Shown here: in pieces, positions 1 through 9,182 of the stretch
How positions within the stretch are numbered: the stretch's first letter is position 1
Layout of the letters: each line of letters begins with the position of its first letter
Origin: Clostridiales bacterium UBA7573
GTDB taxonomy: Bacteria; Bacillota; Clostridia; Oscillospirales; CAG-272
Assembly (NCBI GenBank): GCA_002477905.1
Contig: DLLB01000063.1
Location: forward strand, 2,063-31,026
Direction: 5' to 3'
DNA: 28,964 bases
The notes under the pieces: generated by a model
What the model was told of the DNA's origin: nothing
Seen by the model: only the letters and a program-made list of their open reading frames with translations
Database searches by the model: none
Made by a program: the position numbers and the translations under genes

Positions 1-217
1 TCTCGTCGAACTTGCCGTTCTCTTTGATCTTTTTCAGGAAGGCGTTGACCTTTGCAAGCAGGTCGGTGTCATTTTTGTTGACTGCGAACGCATATTGTTC
101 TTCGCTTAAGTTGATGTCGATCACTTTCGCGACGTCTTTCGCTTCCCCGCAGGAAGTGAACGCGACACAGCAGATGAGGGTTGCCGCAAGAAGCAGGCAG
201 GCAATCAGTTTTTTCAT
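1..217 (-). CDS. Amino-acid ABC transporter substrate-binding lipoprotein, N-terminal part (runs off left edge)
   Basis: The first 72 residues are visible. They begin with a lipoprotein signal peptide (MKKLIACLLLAATLICC...) and a lipobox-like TSCG, so the protein is probably exported and anchored on the outer face of the membrane. The mature part has an EEQYAFAVNKND..LLAKVNAFLKKIKENGKFDE stretch. In family 3 solute-binding proteins this kind of segment usually lies near the C-terminus; here it directly follows the signal peptide, which I recall for a subset of clostridial amino-acid binding proteins. The ATG is preceded by AAAGGAA at a good distance and by a consensus promoter at 272-300. The ligand cannot be told from this fragment. 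The product class is fairly secure; the exact subfamily is inferred from a short piece. Confidence 0.75.
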   Translation of the reverse strand, partial: MKKLIACLLLAATLICCVAFTSCGEAKDVAKVIDINLSEEQYAFAVNKNDTDLLAKVNAFLKKIKENGKFDE

Positions 218-271
218 GATAGATTCCTTTCTTTCCCCGTTGGGGATGTTGTTTTGTTTTGTGATGGCACT

Positions 272-300
272 ATTATAGCGCATAATTATACATTTGTCAA
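272..300 (-). promoter_or_regulatory. Promoter of the amino-acid-binding lipoprotein gene
   Basis: Read on the minus strand: TTGACA (295-300), a 17-bp spacer and TATAAT (272-277), about 55 bp upstream of the ATG. This is a perfect SigA-type match. Confidence 0.85.
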
Positions 301-570
301 GCGGTTTTTTGTATTTTTTGCAAATTTGGGTAAGTTGTGCAGTTTTACTGTTTCCCGCGTGGTGTATTTGTATACATTTACTGTTTTTCGTGCGTTTTAC
401 GGGGTTTTCGGCAGTCTTATTCCGTTTTTCGCAGACTTCCCTGCTGTATTTTATGCATTTATGCATTCTGTTTTTGCATATTCCGCAAGGCATAAAAATA
501 CATTTTTATAAGCGAGTACGGCGATACGGCGGAACGCAACGGACAAAAACAAAAAACAAGCTTATGCGTT
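301..570. other. AT-rich gene-free stretch
   Basis: Lies between the promoter of the left-edge lipoprotein gene and the composite repeat element. It is T-rich, with loose repetition (TTTACTGTTT near 345 and 380; TGCATTTATGCATTC near 451-470; a TGTATTTGTATACA near 363). Open frames here have no ribosome binding site and no recognisable domains. I see no RNA gene. Confidence 0.6.
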
Positions 571-752
571 TGCAAGGGGAGCCTTTTGCAAAAGGCTCCC
601 CTTGCATCCCCGCGAAAACCTTACAGCAAAAAAGAAAAACACACACCATCCGAACGATCAGATGGTGTGTGTTGTTTTCTTTGCCGGGAGGAGCAAATCC
701 GTCCTCTTTTGCCGATGAAGCTTTGGGGGTGGGGGCTTGCCAAAGTCCCCAC
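571..752 (-). repeat. Composite intergenic element, copy 1 (after cysS)
   Basis: Three parts, read along the cysS transcript (minus strand). First is palindrome A, GTGGGGGCTT / AAGTCCCCAC (729-752). Second is a central hairpin whose stem contains the ACACACCATC / GATGGTGTGT pair (641-650 and 661-670), flanked by A/T tracts. Third is palindrome B, a perfect 36-bp inverted repeat centred on TTTTGCAAAA (571-606). The linkers resemble those of copy 2 (for example CCCCGCGAAAACCTTA against CCCCGCGAAAACTTTA). It begins 21 bp after the cysS stop. The central hairpin followed by T-rich sequence should act as the cysS terminator. Confidence 0.85.
631..682. terminator. Bidirectional terminator hairpin inside element copy 1
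   Basis: Stem arms AAAGAAAAACACACACCATC (631-650) and GATGGTGTGTGTTGTTTTCTTT (661-682, two-base imperfection), loop CGAACGATCA. Both sides end in A/T runs, so it can terminate in either direction. On the minus strand it is the first terminator after cysS. Confidence 0.75.
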
Positions 753-772
753 GGAAAAGCCGTCCCCCTCGC

Positions 773-2167
<1,395 letters not shown>

Positions 2168-2213
2168 GGCGTAACTCCGTATCAAAAATTCGGAAAAAAA
2201 TCCTGTACCTATT

Positions 2214-2242
2214 ATTATACGCATAAAGCGTCGATTTGTAAA
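2214..2242 (-). promoter_or_regulatory. cysS promoter
   Basis: Minus strand: TTTACA (2237-2242), 17-bp spacer, TATAAT (2214-2219). The short leader (about 40 nt) leaves no room for a T-box riboswitch. Confidence 0.85.
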
Positions 2243-2333
2243 GAGCAAAACGGGAATTTTCCAAAAAAGCCGCGCATTCTTTTTGGAAAAACGAAAAAAG
2301 GAAAGAAAAAAGCGGTTTTGCGAAAAATTGTTA

Positions 2334-2362
2334 TTGACATTCCGGCATTTTCGGTATAGAAT
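2334..2362 (+). promoter_or_regulatory. Promoter of the DUF1292 gene
   Basis: TTGACA (2334-2339), 17-bp spacer, TAGAAT (2357-2362). It is divergent from the cysS promoter and followed by GGAGG at 2381-2385. Confidence 0.8.
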
Positions 2363-2394
2363 ATGAGTAGTACAGAAAACGGAGGATACACAAA

Positions 2395-2700
2395 ATGGCA
2401 GAAGAATTCAATCAGGACGATATTTACACCCTCACCGACGAGGACGGCGTAGAATCCGAGTTCGGACTTCTCGATTCGGTCGAAGTCGAGGGAATCGCAT
2501 ACTTTGCCATGGTTCCGATGACCAAAGACGCAGACGGCAACTACGATGTGGAAGGCGAAGAATACGTCATCCTGAAACAAACCAAAGACGAAAACGGCGA
2601 CGACATCCTGCTTTCGGTAGACGATGACGACGAATGCGACCGCATTGCCGACCTGTTTGAAGATCGGATGTTCGGCGAAGTCGATCACGACGCGGAATAA
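2395..2700 (+). CDS. DUF1292 family protein
   Basis: A 101-residue, very acidic cytoplasmic protein of the DUF1292 (YrzB-like) family, widespread in Firmicutes and of unknown function. Typical features are the opening IYTLTDEDGVESEFGLLDSVEVEGIAYFAM, the YVILKQ core and the acidic tail around VDDDDECDRIADLFEDRM. The ATG has GGAGG nine bases upstream and its own promoter, so it is probably monocistronic. In many relatives DUF1292 genes sit near alaS, ruvX and mltG; here the neighbour is cysS on the other strand, which gives no functional clue. Confidence 0.93.
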   Translation: MAEEFNQDDIYTLTDEDGVESEFGLLDSVEVEGIAYFAMVPMTKDADGNYDVEGEEYVILKQTKDENGDDILLSVDDDDECDRIADLFEDRMFGEVDHDAE

Positions 2701-2755
2701 TCCGGCAAACAGCAGAACCTCATCCCGTCAGATAAAAACCGGGGAATTTTCCCCG

Positions 2756-2790
2756 CGCATTCTCCTGCGGAGTGCGTGATATTTTTGTTG
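2756..2790 (+). terminator. Possible terminator after the DUF1292 gene
   Basis: Stem CGCA..CTCC (2756-2765) with GGAGTGCG (2769-2776), loop TGC, then TGATATTTTTGTT. A second small hairpin, GGGGAATTTTCCCC (2741-2754), precedes it. The T tract is a few bases away from the stem, so strength is uncertain. Confidence 0.5.
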
Positions 2791-2803
2791 TGAAACCCTC
2801 ACA
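2789..2803. promoter_or_regulatory. Inverted repeat TGTGA-N5-TCACA upstream of the zeta-like pair
   Basis: A perfect 5+5 inverted repeat with a 5-bp centre, about 170 bp before the small partner gene. It has the size of a dimeric repressor operator. The surrounding 2701-2969 stretch is also rich in pairing segments (CTTCCGTG near 2823 with CACGGCGGAAG near 2852). No convincing promoter or protein was seen there. Function is a guess. Confidence 0.3.
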
Positions 2804-2969
2804 TCGATCAAAGGAGTCCGGACTTCCGTGCGGGGATGCAGACCTCCCGCCACACGGCGGAAGCTGGGAGCGCAAACAAACGGAGAGGACACCGCCTTGC
2901 ACAAGCAGGGTTCGTTTACACAAAGATACACGGCTTTGCGGGAGCTTTTTTGCGGAAAGGAAACGAAAA

Positions 2970-3140
2970 GTGGAAGAAACGGCACAGCTTTATCAGCTGT
3001 TTACCCAAATGACGATGGCGCAGTTAGAAGACGCGCTGCTGTCCTGCCGTGCGCGGGAGGAAAAAGCGTTCTACCGCGCTCTGCTCAATCTGAAGCTCCA
3101 GATCGAGCAGGAACGCGTCATCGACGAGGTGCTGTTATGA
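2970..3140 (+). CDS. Small helical protein upstream of the zeta-like kinase (candidate antitoxin)
   Basis: A 56-residue protein starting at GTG, with AGGA eight bases upstream. It is predicted to be almost entirely helical and charged (…MTMAQLEDALLSCRAREEKAFYRALLNLKLQIEQERVIDEVLL). Its stop overlaps the start of the next gene (TTATGA), so the two are translationally coupled. I do not recognise a named family. A small gene just before a zeta-type P-loop kinase is the usual place for an epsilon-like antitoxin, which is the basis for the suggestion. The frame stays open upstream to 2772, but that part is rich in hairpins and does not look coding. An alternative start is the ATG at 3009. Confidence 0.65.
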   Translation: MEETAQLYQLFTQMTMAQLEDALLSCRAREEKAFYRALLNLKLQIEQERVIDEVLL

Positions 3141-3697
3141 AACCGGTCTACACCATCTTTGCCGGCATCAACGGCGCCGGAAAGACAACCTTATATAATG
3201 TACTCAAAGCCGAACAGTCGCTTGGCGAACGCATTAACATCGACGAAATGGTGCACGAGGTCGGCGACTGGCGGGACAACTTCTTACAAATCAAAACTTC
3301 CGTGGACGCGCTGCGCAAAATGAATGTGTTTTTAGAGCAGGGCGTTTCCTTTCATCAGGAAACGACGCTGCCGACCAAGCCCGTTTTGCGGCAGATCGCC
3401 CACGCCAAAAAAGCCGGGTACACCGTCCGGCTCTATTTTGTCGGCATCGCAGATGTGGAGCTTGCGCTCTCCCGAATCCAAAAGCGGGTGGACGCGGGCG
3501 GACACGGTGTGGAGGAAAAGCTGGTGCGCAAACGCTTTGAAAAACTTTCGGAGGCATTGCGCACGGTCATTCCGCTTTGCGACGCCGTTGTATGCTATGA
3601 CAACACGGAGCGGTTCCGGCAGCTCGCGGTCATCCGCGACAAGATCATGCTGGACTGCGACACCGATCTGCCGGCATGGTTTGCCGAGGTATTCTGA
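3137..3697 (+). CDS. Zeta toxin family P-loop kinase
   Basis: A 186-residue P-loop protein. The Walker A motif is GINGAGKT at residues 10-17. It is followed by INIDEM, the FHQETTL segment (zeta kinases have a conserved Glu-Thr here that contacts the sugar nucleotide) and the arginine-rich RVDAGGHGVEEKLVRKRF lid typical of the zeta-toxin-like ATPases (COG4185). Zeta toxins phosphorylate UDP-N-acetylglucosamine and so poison wall synthesis. Chromosomal COG4185 members are mostly uncharacterised, so toxicity is not shown. It overlaps the 56-aa gene by four bases and is followed 94 bp later by a MATE exporter gene. Family assignment is firm; a toxin role is inferred. Confidence 0.85.
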   Translation: MKPVYTIFAGINGAGKTTLYNVLKAEQSLGERINIDEMVHEVGDWRDNFLQIKTSVDALRKMNVFLEQGVSFHQETTLPTKPVLRQIAHAKKAGYTVRLYFVGIADVELALSRIQKRVDAGGHGVEEKLVRKRFEKLSEALRTVIPLCDAVVCYDNTERFRQLAVIRDKIMLDCDTDLPAWFAEVF

Positions 3698-3791
3698 CTT
3701 CCCCGTACAGCAGAAACATCAAACGCAAGGGCAAGCGCCCGTCCCAACAGACGACGGTATCGGAGGAAAGTTTCAAAACTTACATACTATC

Positions 3792-5189
3792 ATGAATGCT
3801 GCAAAGCAAAAACGTGCGGAAATGAACCTGTGCGAAGGCTCCATTCCCAAGAAAATGATCCTGTTTGCGTTGCCGCTGATGGCAACCAACGTCCTGCAAC
3901 TGTTGTTCAACGCCGCGGACATTGCGGTGCTTGGACAATTTGTCGGAGACGACGCTGTGGCGGCGGTCGGCGCAACCGGATCGCTGGTCAGTATGATCGT
4001 CAGCCTGTTTATCGGGTTTTCGCTCGGCGCAAACGTGCTGGTCGCGCGATTGGTCGGACAGCACAACCGGGAACGTGCGGCAGACGCGGTCGGCACCTGC
4101 GTGTGCATCAGTCTGATTTTCGGCGTCGTGCTTGCCGGCATCGGCTTTTTCTGTGCCCGCCGGTTTTTGATCTGGATGGACTGCGATCCGGACGTTCTGG
4201 ACATGGCGGCAACCTACATGCGCGTCTACTTCCTCGGCATGCCGATCATCATGCTGTATAACTTCTGCGCATCCATCATGCGCGCAGTGGGCGACACGAT
4301 GCGGCCGTTGCTGTTTCTCGTTATCGGCGGCGTAGTGAACGTCGGACTGAACATCTTCTTTGTCACCGTAGTCAAGCTGGATGTGGAGGGGGTGGCGATT
4401 GCCACCGTCGTTTCGCAGGCAATTTCCGTTGTGCTTGCCTTGATTACGCTTACCCGTGCGGACGGCTATTCCAAATTGCATTGGAAGAAGATCCGCATTC
4501 ATCCGGAGGAATTCGGCTGGATCATCCGCATCGGACTTCCCGCCGGCATTCAGTCCAGTCTGTTCTCCTTCTCCAACGTGATTATTCAATCCACCATCAA
4601 TTCCTTCGGCAAGGTCGTCATGGCGGGCAACGCCGCCTCCGGACAGATCGAAGGCTTCGCTTATCAGGCAATGAACTCCGTTGCGCTTGCCAATATGTCG
4701 TTTGTCAGTCAGAACCTCGGCGCCGGCAATCTCAACCGCGTGCGCAAATCTTTCCTTTCGGCAATCGTCATCACGCTCTTTGCCGGGATCCTCGTCAGCG
4801 GAAGCGTGATCCTGCTGCGCAAGCCGCTGTGCGGAATCTTAATCAGCGATCCGGTCGCGTTGGATGCCGCTTATCTGCGGTTACTGATTATAGAAGGCAC
4901 CCATGTGCTCTGCGGCTTCATGGACGCGCTCAGCTACGGTCTGCGCGGATTGGGCAAATCCACGACCGCCATGGTCGTTTGCCTGTGCGGAAGCTGCCTG
5001 CTCCGGATCGTGTGGATCAACACCATCTTCCGGCTGAATCCCACGCCGCCGATGCTGTATGTGGTCTACCCCATCTCATGGGCAGTGACGGCGCTGACGT
5101 TCGTACCGATCGTGCATATCGTCTTAAAGCGCATTGCACAGCATCTCGGCGATCCGAACGCGGAAAAGACAGTGCCGCAAGCCACCTGA
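3792..5189 (+). CDS. MATE family efflux transporter
   Basis: A 465-residue integral membrane protein with about twelve hydrophobic segments. The MATE N-terminal signature is clear (EGSIPKKMILFALPLMATNVLQLLFNAADIAVLGQFVGDDAVAAVGATGSL...), with the repeat half starting near IRIGLPAGIQSSLFSFSNVIIQSTINSFG. MATE proteins use Na+ or H+ gradients to export cationic drugs or metabolites; the substrate cannot be read here. The start is uncertain: a strong GGAGGAAAG lies 21-25 bases upstream of the chosen ATG, too far to be ideal, and the ATG at 3822 (MNLCEGS) fits the family N-terminus well. It may be cotranscribed with the zeta-like pair upstream. Confidence 0.93.
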   Translation: MNAAKQKRAEMNLCEGSIPKKMILFALPLMATNVLQLLFNAADIAVLGQFVGDDAVAAVGATGSLVSMIVSLFIGFSLGANVLVARLVGQHNRERAADAVGTCVCISLIFGVVLAGIGFFCARRFLIWMDCDPDVLDMAATYMRVYFLGMPIIMLYNFCASIMRAVGDTMRPLLFLVIGGVVNVGLNIFFVTVVKLDVEGVAIATVVSQAISVVLALITLTRADGYSKLHWKKIRIHPEEFGWIIRIGLPAGIQSSLFSFSNVIIQSTINSFGKVVMAGNAASGQIEGFAYQAMNSVALANMSFVSQNLGAGNLNRVRKSFLSAIVITLFAGILVSGSVILLRKPLCGILISDPVALDAAYLRLLIIEGTHVLCGFMDALSYGLRGLGKSTTAMVVCLCGSCLLRIVWINTIFRLNPTPPMLYVVYPISWAVTALTFVPIVHIVLKRIAQHLGDPNAEKTVPQAT

Positions 5190-5268
5190 CCGCTTGGGTA
5201 GCCGGAAGGAATCGCCGGTGCAGAAGCGAATCACAGCGGCAAATAAAGGCAAATAAAAAGGTAAAGAT

Positions 5269-5309
5269 TTTGTGAATTTCCGAAAAAACCGCGGAAAATT
5301 TTCACAAAC
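5269..5309. promoter_or_regulatory. Inverted repeat between the MATE gene and the rpsO promoter
   Basis: TTTGTGAATTTCCG pairs with CGGAAAATTTTCACAAA (three-base bulge), ending just before the rpsO -35 box. It has no T tract, so it is a poor terminator. It could be an operator or a processed 3' end of the upstream transcript. Confidence 0.35.
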
Positions 5310-5312
5310 CCC

Positions 5313-5341
5313 TTTACAAACCCGAAAAAATGTGGTATACT
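5313..5341 (+). promoter_or_regulatory. rpsO promoter
   Basis: TTTACA (5313-5318), 17-bp spacer, TATACT (5336-5341), giving a leader of about 100 nt before rpsO. Confidence 0.85.
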
Positions 5342-5347
5342 CTATCA

Positions 5348-5448
5348 GTATCTGCGGCAGGAAAACGCCGCGTCATCGCAGACTCGGTTTTTGGCTCTCA
5401 CCGACCGGAACGGAAGTCTGACGAAATATTTCTATGAGGTGAAACACC
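5348..5448 (+). promoter_or_regulatory. Structured rpsO leader, candidate S15 autoregulatory RNA
   Basis: The leader can fold into a three-way junction: CAGACT (5379-5384) with AGTCTG (5415-5420), enclosing CGGT/ACCG (5385-5388 / 5400-5403) and CCG-GAA-CGG (5405-5413). An upstream arm TCTGCG (5351-5356) could instead pair with CGCAGA (5377-5382), which would break the outer stem. S15 is known to bind three-way junctions in 16S rRNA and in some rpsO leaders, where it represses its own translation. The fold was done by eye. Confidence 0.5.
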
Positions 5449-5715
5449 ATGTTACAGAAAGAAGAAAAACAGCAGATCATCGACCAATACAAGACGCATG
5501 AGGGAGACACCGGTTCGCCTGAGGTGCAAATCGCCATCCTCACCACCCGCATCAACGCCCTCACCGAGCACTTAAAGCACAACGACAAAGATCATCACAG
5601 CCGTCGCGGACTGCTGAAAATGGTCGGTCACAGAAGAAACCTCCTCGGCTACCTGCAGAAGGTGGACATCGAGCGGTATCGTGCGATCATCGAGAAACTG
5701 AATCTGAGAAAGTAA
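5449..5715 (+). CDS. rpsO: 30S ribosomal protein S15
   Basis: At 88 residues this is full length for S15, which binds the central domain of 16S rRNA early in 30S assembly. It has the whole family signature: GDTGSPEVQIAILTTRINALTEHLKHNDKDHHSRRGLLKMVGHRRNLLGYL...RYRAIIEKLNLRK. GAGGTG lies about nine bases before the ATG. It is followed by pnp after an intergenic hairpin, the arrangement conserved in many bacteria. A folded leader suggests feedback control by S15 itself. Confidence 0.99.
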   Translation: MLQKEEKQQIIDQYKTHEGDTGSPEVQIAILTTRINALTEHLKHNDKDHHSRRGLLKMVGHRRNLLGYLQKVDIERYRAIIEKLNLRK

Positions 5716-5721
5716 AATACT

Positions 5722-5749
5722 TAGGGCGGGGTTGCATGGCTCCGCCCTA
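5722..5749 (+). terminator. rpsO-pnp intergenic hairpin
   Basis: TAGGGCGGG (5722-5730) pairs with TCCGCCCTA (5741-5749) around a 10-base loop. No T tract follows, so it is more likely an mRNA processing or 3'-end-protecting structure, or a weak attenuator, than a full terminator. A hairpin at this point is also known in E. coli. Confidence 0.55.
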
Positions 5750-5798
5750 TGTTGCTGTCATAGAACAGTGTGTGTGAAACGGAGGAAAAGAAAGAAAG

Positions 5799-7967
5799 AT
5801 GTTTGAGAATTACAAAGTATTCCGCTATGAGCTTGCCGGCAGACCGCTCGTGATCGAGACAGGGAAAATGGCAGGACTTGCAAACGGCTCCTGCCTCGTC
5901 CGCTACGGCGAGACTGCCGTGCTTGCAACCGCAACCGCAAGCGAACGCCCCAGAGACGGCATTGATTTTCTGCCGCTGTCCGTAGATTTCGACGCCCGGC
6001 TGTACGCCGTTGGCAGAATCCCCGGCAGCTTCAACAAACGCGAGGGCAGACCGACCGATAAATCCATCCTCACCTCCCGTGTGATCGACCGCCCGATCCG
6101 TCCCCTTTTCCCGAAAGATCTGCGCAATGACGTCGCCATCAATCTGATGGTCATGTCCGTCGATTTGGATTGCAGTCCGGAGATCACCGCCATGATCGGC
6201 GCTTCCATCGCGCTGTCCATCTCGGATATTCCGTGGAACGGACCGATCGCCGGCGTATTCGTCGGGCTGGTGGATGGCAAACCGGTCATCAACCCCACCG
6301 CCGCACAGCGCGCGGTGAGCGACTTGGAACTGACCGTTGCGGGCAGTCACAAGAAAGTGGTCATGATCGAAGCCGGCGCGAAAGAAGTGGCAGACGATGT
6401 GATGTTTGACGCCATCATGCTCGCGCATGAAGAAATCAAGAAGCTCTGCGATTTCATCGACGGAATCGTGGCAGAGATCGGCAAAGAGAAATTCACCTAC
6501 ACCTCCGGCAACCCCGATCCCGCCATCTACGACGAGATCAAGGCTTTCTGCCTCGACGAAGTGAAGGTTGCACTGGACACCGACGACAAGAACGTCCGTG
6601 ACGCGCGGATGGCAGTCATCACCGAAAAAGTCTATCAGCAGTTTGACGAGAAATATCCGGATTCCCACGCACTGTTCGGGGAGATCCTGTACAAGATTCA
6701 GAAATACGTCGTGCGCAAGTGGCTTTTGGAAGAAGGCAAGCGCGTAGACGGCAGACGTATGGATCAGATCCGTCCGCTTGCGGCGGAAGTGGATCTGCTC
6801 CCCCGTGTACACGGAAGCGGCATGTTCACCCGTGGACAGACACAGGTTCTTACCACCTGCACGCTCGCGCCGCTGAGCGAAGTACAGCTTTTGGACGACA
6901 TTGACGAGCAGACGTCCAAGCGCTATATGCATCATTACAACATGCCCGGTTTTTCCACCGGCGAAGCCAAACCCTCCCGTAGCCCCGGACGGCGGGAGAT
7001 CGGACACGGTGCGCTCGCAGAACGTTCGCTTCTGCCGGTGCTTCCCCCCGAAGAAGAATTCCCGTATGCCATCCGTTGCGTTTCCGAGGTCATTTCCTCC
7101 AACGGTTCTACCTCGCAGGCTTCCGTCTGCGGCTCCACGCTGGCTTTGATGAGCGCAGGCGTGCCGATCAAAGCGCCGGTTGCCGGCATCTCCTGCGGTC
7201 TGATTACCGCAGAGGACGGCAGTTTCCGCACGATGATCGATATTCAGGGCTTGGAAGATTTCTACGGCGATATGGACTTCAAGGTTGCCGGCACACACAA
7301 GGGCATCACCTCGATTCAGATGGATCTGAAGATCGACGGTCTGACGCCGGAGATCATTAAGGAAGCTTTCGCCGTCACCCATAAGGGACGCGACTATATC
7401 ATCGACGAGATCCTGCTCAAAGCCATCCCCGCACCGCGGGAGGACGTTTCGCCCTACGCGCCCAAGATGATTACCATGAAGATCCATCCGGATAAGATCC
7501 GCGAAGTCATCGGCAGCGGCGGAAAGGTCATTCAGAAGATCGTGGCAGATACCGGCGCGAAGATCGACATTGAGGACGACGGTACCGTTTATATTGCGGC
7601 AGTCAACCGCGACAGCGCGGAAATGGCGCAGAAGATCATTGCCGACATCGTGTTTGAGCCGGAGGTCGGCGCAATTTACAGCGGCAAAGTCACACGCGTG
7701 ATCGAGATCGGCGCATTTGTAGAATTTGCGCCCGGCAAAGAAGGCATGGTACACATCAAGGATCTGGACACCAAGTATGTGGAGAAGGTCGAGGATGTGG
7801 TAAACGTCGGCGATACCATTGTGGTGAAATACCTTGGCGTAGATGCCAAGGGCAGATTCAATCTCTCCCGCAAAGCCGCCATGGCTGGCGCGGAAGATGC
7901 CGACAAGAGCGAGAAACCGGAAAAAACCGAGAAACCGCACCGTCCGTTCCGCAAACCCCGCGATTGA
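5799..7967 (+). CDS. pnp: Polyribonucleotide nucleotidyltransferase (PNPase)
   Basis: A 722-residue phosphorolytic 3'-5' exoribonuclease of mRNA decay that works as a trimer. Two RNase PH-like halves are visible (first with RPIRPLFP near residue 100; second with GSGMFTRGQTQVLTTCTLAP and the GEAKPSRSPGRREIGHGALAER active-site block). They are followed by a KH domain with GSGGKVIQKIV and an S1 domain (YSGKVTRVIEIGAFVEFAPGKEGMVHIKDL). The last 20 or so residues are a charged Lys/Glu/Pro tail. GGAGG precedes the ATG by 13 bases. The coding sequence up to position 7940 contains no TTA, CTA or TCA codons, as expected for a highly expressed gene. Confidence 0.99.
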   Translation: MFENYKVFRYELAGRPLVIETGKMAGLANGSCLVRYGETAVLATATASERPRDGIDFLPLSVDFDARLYAVGRIPGSFNKREGRPTDKSILTSRVIDRPIRPLFPKDLRNDVAINLMVMSVDLDCSPEITAMIGASIALSISDIPWNGPIAGVFVGLVDGKPVINPTAAQRAVSDLELTVAGSHKKVVMIEAGAKEVADDVMFDAIMLAHEEIKKLCDFIDGIVAEIGKEKFTYTSGNPDPAIYDEIKAFCLDEVKVALDTDDKNVRDARMAVITEKVYQQFDEKYPDSHALFGEILYKIQKYVVRKWLLEEGKRVDGRRMDQIRPLAAEVDLLPRVHGSGMFTRGQTQVLTTCTLAPLSEVQLLDDIDEQTSKRYMHHYNMPGFSTGEAKPSRSPGRREIGHGALAERSLLPVLPPEEEFPYAIRCVSEVISSNGSTSQASVCGSTLALMSAGVPIKAPVAGISCGLITAEDGSFRTMIDIQGLEDFYGDMDFKVAGTHKGITSIQMDLKIDGLTPEIIKEAFAVTHKGRDYIIDEILLKAIPAPREDVSPYAPKMITMKIHPDKIREVIGSGGKVIQKIVADTGAKIDIEDDGTVYIAAVNRDSAEMAQKIIADIVFEPEVGAIYSGKVTRVIEIGAFVEFAPGKEGMVHIKDLDTKYVEKVEDVVNVGDTIVVKYLGVDAKGRFNLSRKAAMAGAEDADKSEKPEKTEKPHRPFRKPRD

Positions 7968-8001
7968 TCCCGCAGGGAAAACAAAAGCAACAACAGATGA
8001 A

Positions 8002-8034
8002 AAAAGAGGATCGCCGGTTTCGGCATCCTCTTTT
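8002..8034 (+). terminator. pnp terminator
   Basis: AAAAGAGGAT (8002-8011) pairs with ATCCTCTTTT (8025-8034), with an inner GCCG-GTTT-CGGC hairpin and one bulged base. It ends in a T run and has a matching A run upstream, so it is strong and possibly bidirectional. Confidence 0.9.
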
Positions 8035-8078
8035 GTACAATCTCCGTTTAATTTCCGATTTTAAGAGAGGGTATTTTT

Positions 8079-9152
8079 ATGACCAAGCAGGAAATTTTTG
8101 CACAGTTCGGTCTTTCTGACGCGGTGGAAATTCTGCCGTTTGGGGAAGGACACATCAACGACACATTCTTAGTCACTGCCGCGGACGGGAAGCAATACGT
8201 TTTACAGCGGATCAATCACGTCGTATTCCCACATCCGGAAGAAGTGATGGAAAATATCTTTGCCGTCACGCATCACATCCGCAAGAAAATCACAGCGGAA
8301 GGCGGCGATCCCACCCGCCAGACGCTGCACTACCGCAAGACCAAGGACGGTGCGCTCTGCTATTTTGACGGCGAGAGCTATTTTCGCGTATACGACTTTA
8401 TCGACCATGCCAAAACCTATCAGACCGTGGAATCTCCGGAACTTTTGCGCGACGCGGCAATGGCATTCGGATTGTTCCAGAAGCGACTGGCAGATTTTCC
8501 GGCAGACAAACTGCACGAAGTGATTCCGAATTTCCACCACACGCCAACGCGCTTTGCCGCATTTCAAGAAGCCGTGCGGCAGGATGTGTGCGGCAGAGCC
8601 AAGGATGTGCAGACGGAAATTGCATTTGCGCTTGCGCGGGAAGCCGACACGCATGTGGTCACCGACGCCATCCGTGACGGGCTTGTGCCATTGCGCGTCA
8701 CGCACAACGACACAAAGCTCAACAATATTTTATTTGATGAAACCTCCGGCAAAGCCTGCTGTGTCATTGATCTGGACACCGTGATGCCCGGTTCGCTGTT
8801 GTACGACTACGGCGATGCCCTCCGGTTCGGCGCGTCCAGCGCGGCAGAGGACGAACCGGATCTGCGCAAAGTATTCTTCCGTCTGGACTGTTTTTCCGCT
8901 TATACAGAGGGATTTCTCTCCAGCATGGGAGATACCCTCACCAAAAAGGAAAAGGAGCTGTTACCCCATTCTGTGAAACTTCTGACCTTTGAATGCGGGA
9001 TCCGCTTCCTGACCGATTACTTAAACGGCGACACCTACTTCAAAATTCACCGCCCCAACCACAATCTCGACCGTTGCCGTACCCAGTTCGCCCTCGTCGC
9101 GGATATGGAACGGAAAATGGCGCAGATGGAACAGATTCGCGATAACGCGTAA
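8079..9152 (+). CDS. APH-fold kinase, N-acetylhexosamine 1-kinase-like
   Basis: A 357-residue phosphotransferase of the aminoglycoside-phosphotransferase fold. It has a nucleotide-binding loop FGEGHINDTFLV (about residues 22-33), the catalytic THNDTKLNNILFD and the metal-binding VIDLDTVMPGSLLYDYGD. These three blocks resemble NahK, the bifidobacterial kinase that makes N-acetylhexosamine 1-phosphate in the lacto-N-biose/galacto-N-biose pathway, more than antibiotic kinases. No galacto-N-biose phosphorylase or other pathway gene is nearby, so the substrate is inferred only. GAGAGGG precedes the ATG. It follows the pnp terminator, so it needs its own promoter, which I could not pick out. It ends 29 bp before element copy 2. 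Confidence 0.85.
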   Translation: MTKQEIFAQFGLSDAVEILPFGEGHINDTFLVTAADGKQYVLQRINHVVFPHPEEVMENIFAVTHHIRKKITAEGGDPTRQTLHYRKTKDGALCYFDGESYFRVYDFIDHAKTYQTVESPELLRDAAMAFGLFQKRLADFPADKLHEVIPNFHHTPTRFAAFQEAVRQDVCGRAKDVQTEIAFALAREADTHVVTDAIRDGLVPLRVTHNDTKLNNILFDETSGKACCVIDLDTVMPGSLLYDYGDALRFGASSAAEDEPDLRKVFFRLDCFSAYTEGFLSSMGDTLTKKEKELLPHSVKLLTFECGIRFLTDYLNGDTYFKIHRPNHNLDRCRTQFALVADMERKMAQMEQIRDNA

Positions 9153-9182
9153 GGGGCACGGCTTAAGGGATACGGCTTTTTT

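Noticed and set aside
2168..2213. T-box leader for cysS
   Set aside because: Promoter to start codon leaves about 40 nt, too short for a T-box.
2720..2985. Minus-strand open frames of 67 and 85 codons between the DUF1292 gene and the small partner gene
   Set aside because: They cross several inverted repeats, lack a ribosome binding site and show no domain. The region looks like structured intergenic sequence.
5721..7940. 739-codon open frame opposite pnp
   Set aside because: Same codon-usage effect; pnp is unmistakable on the plus strand.
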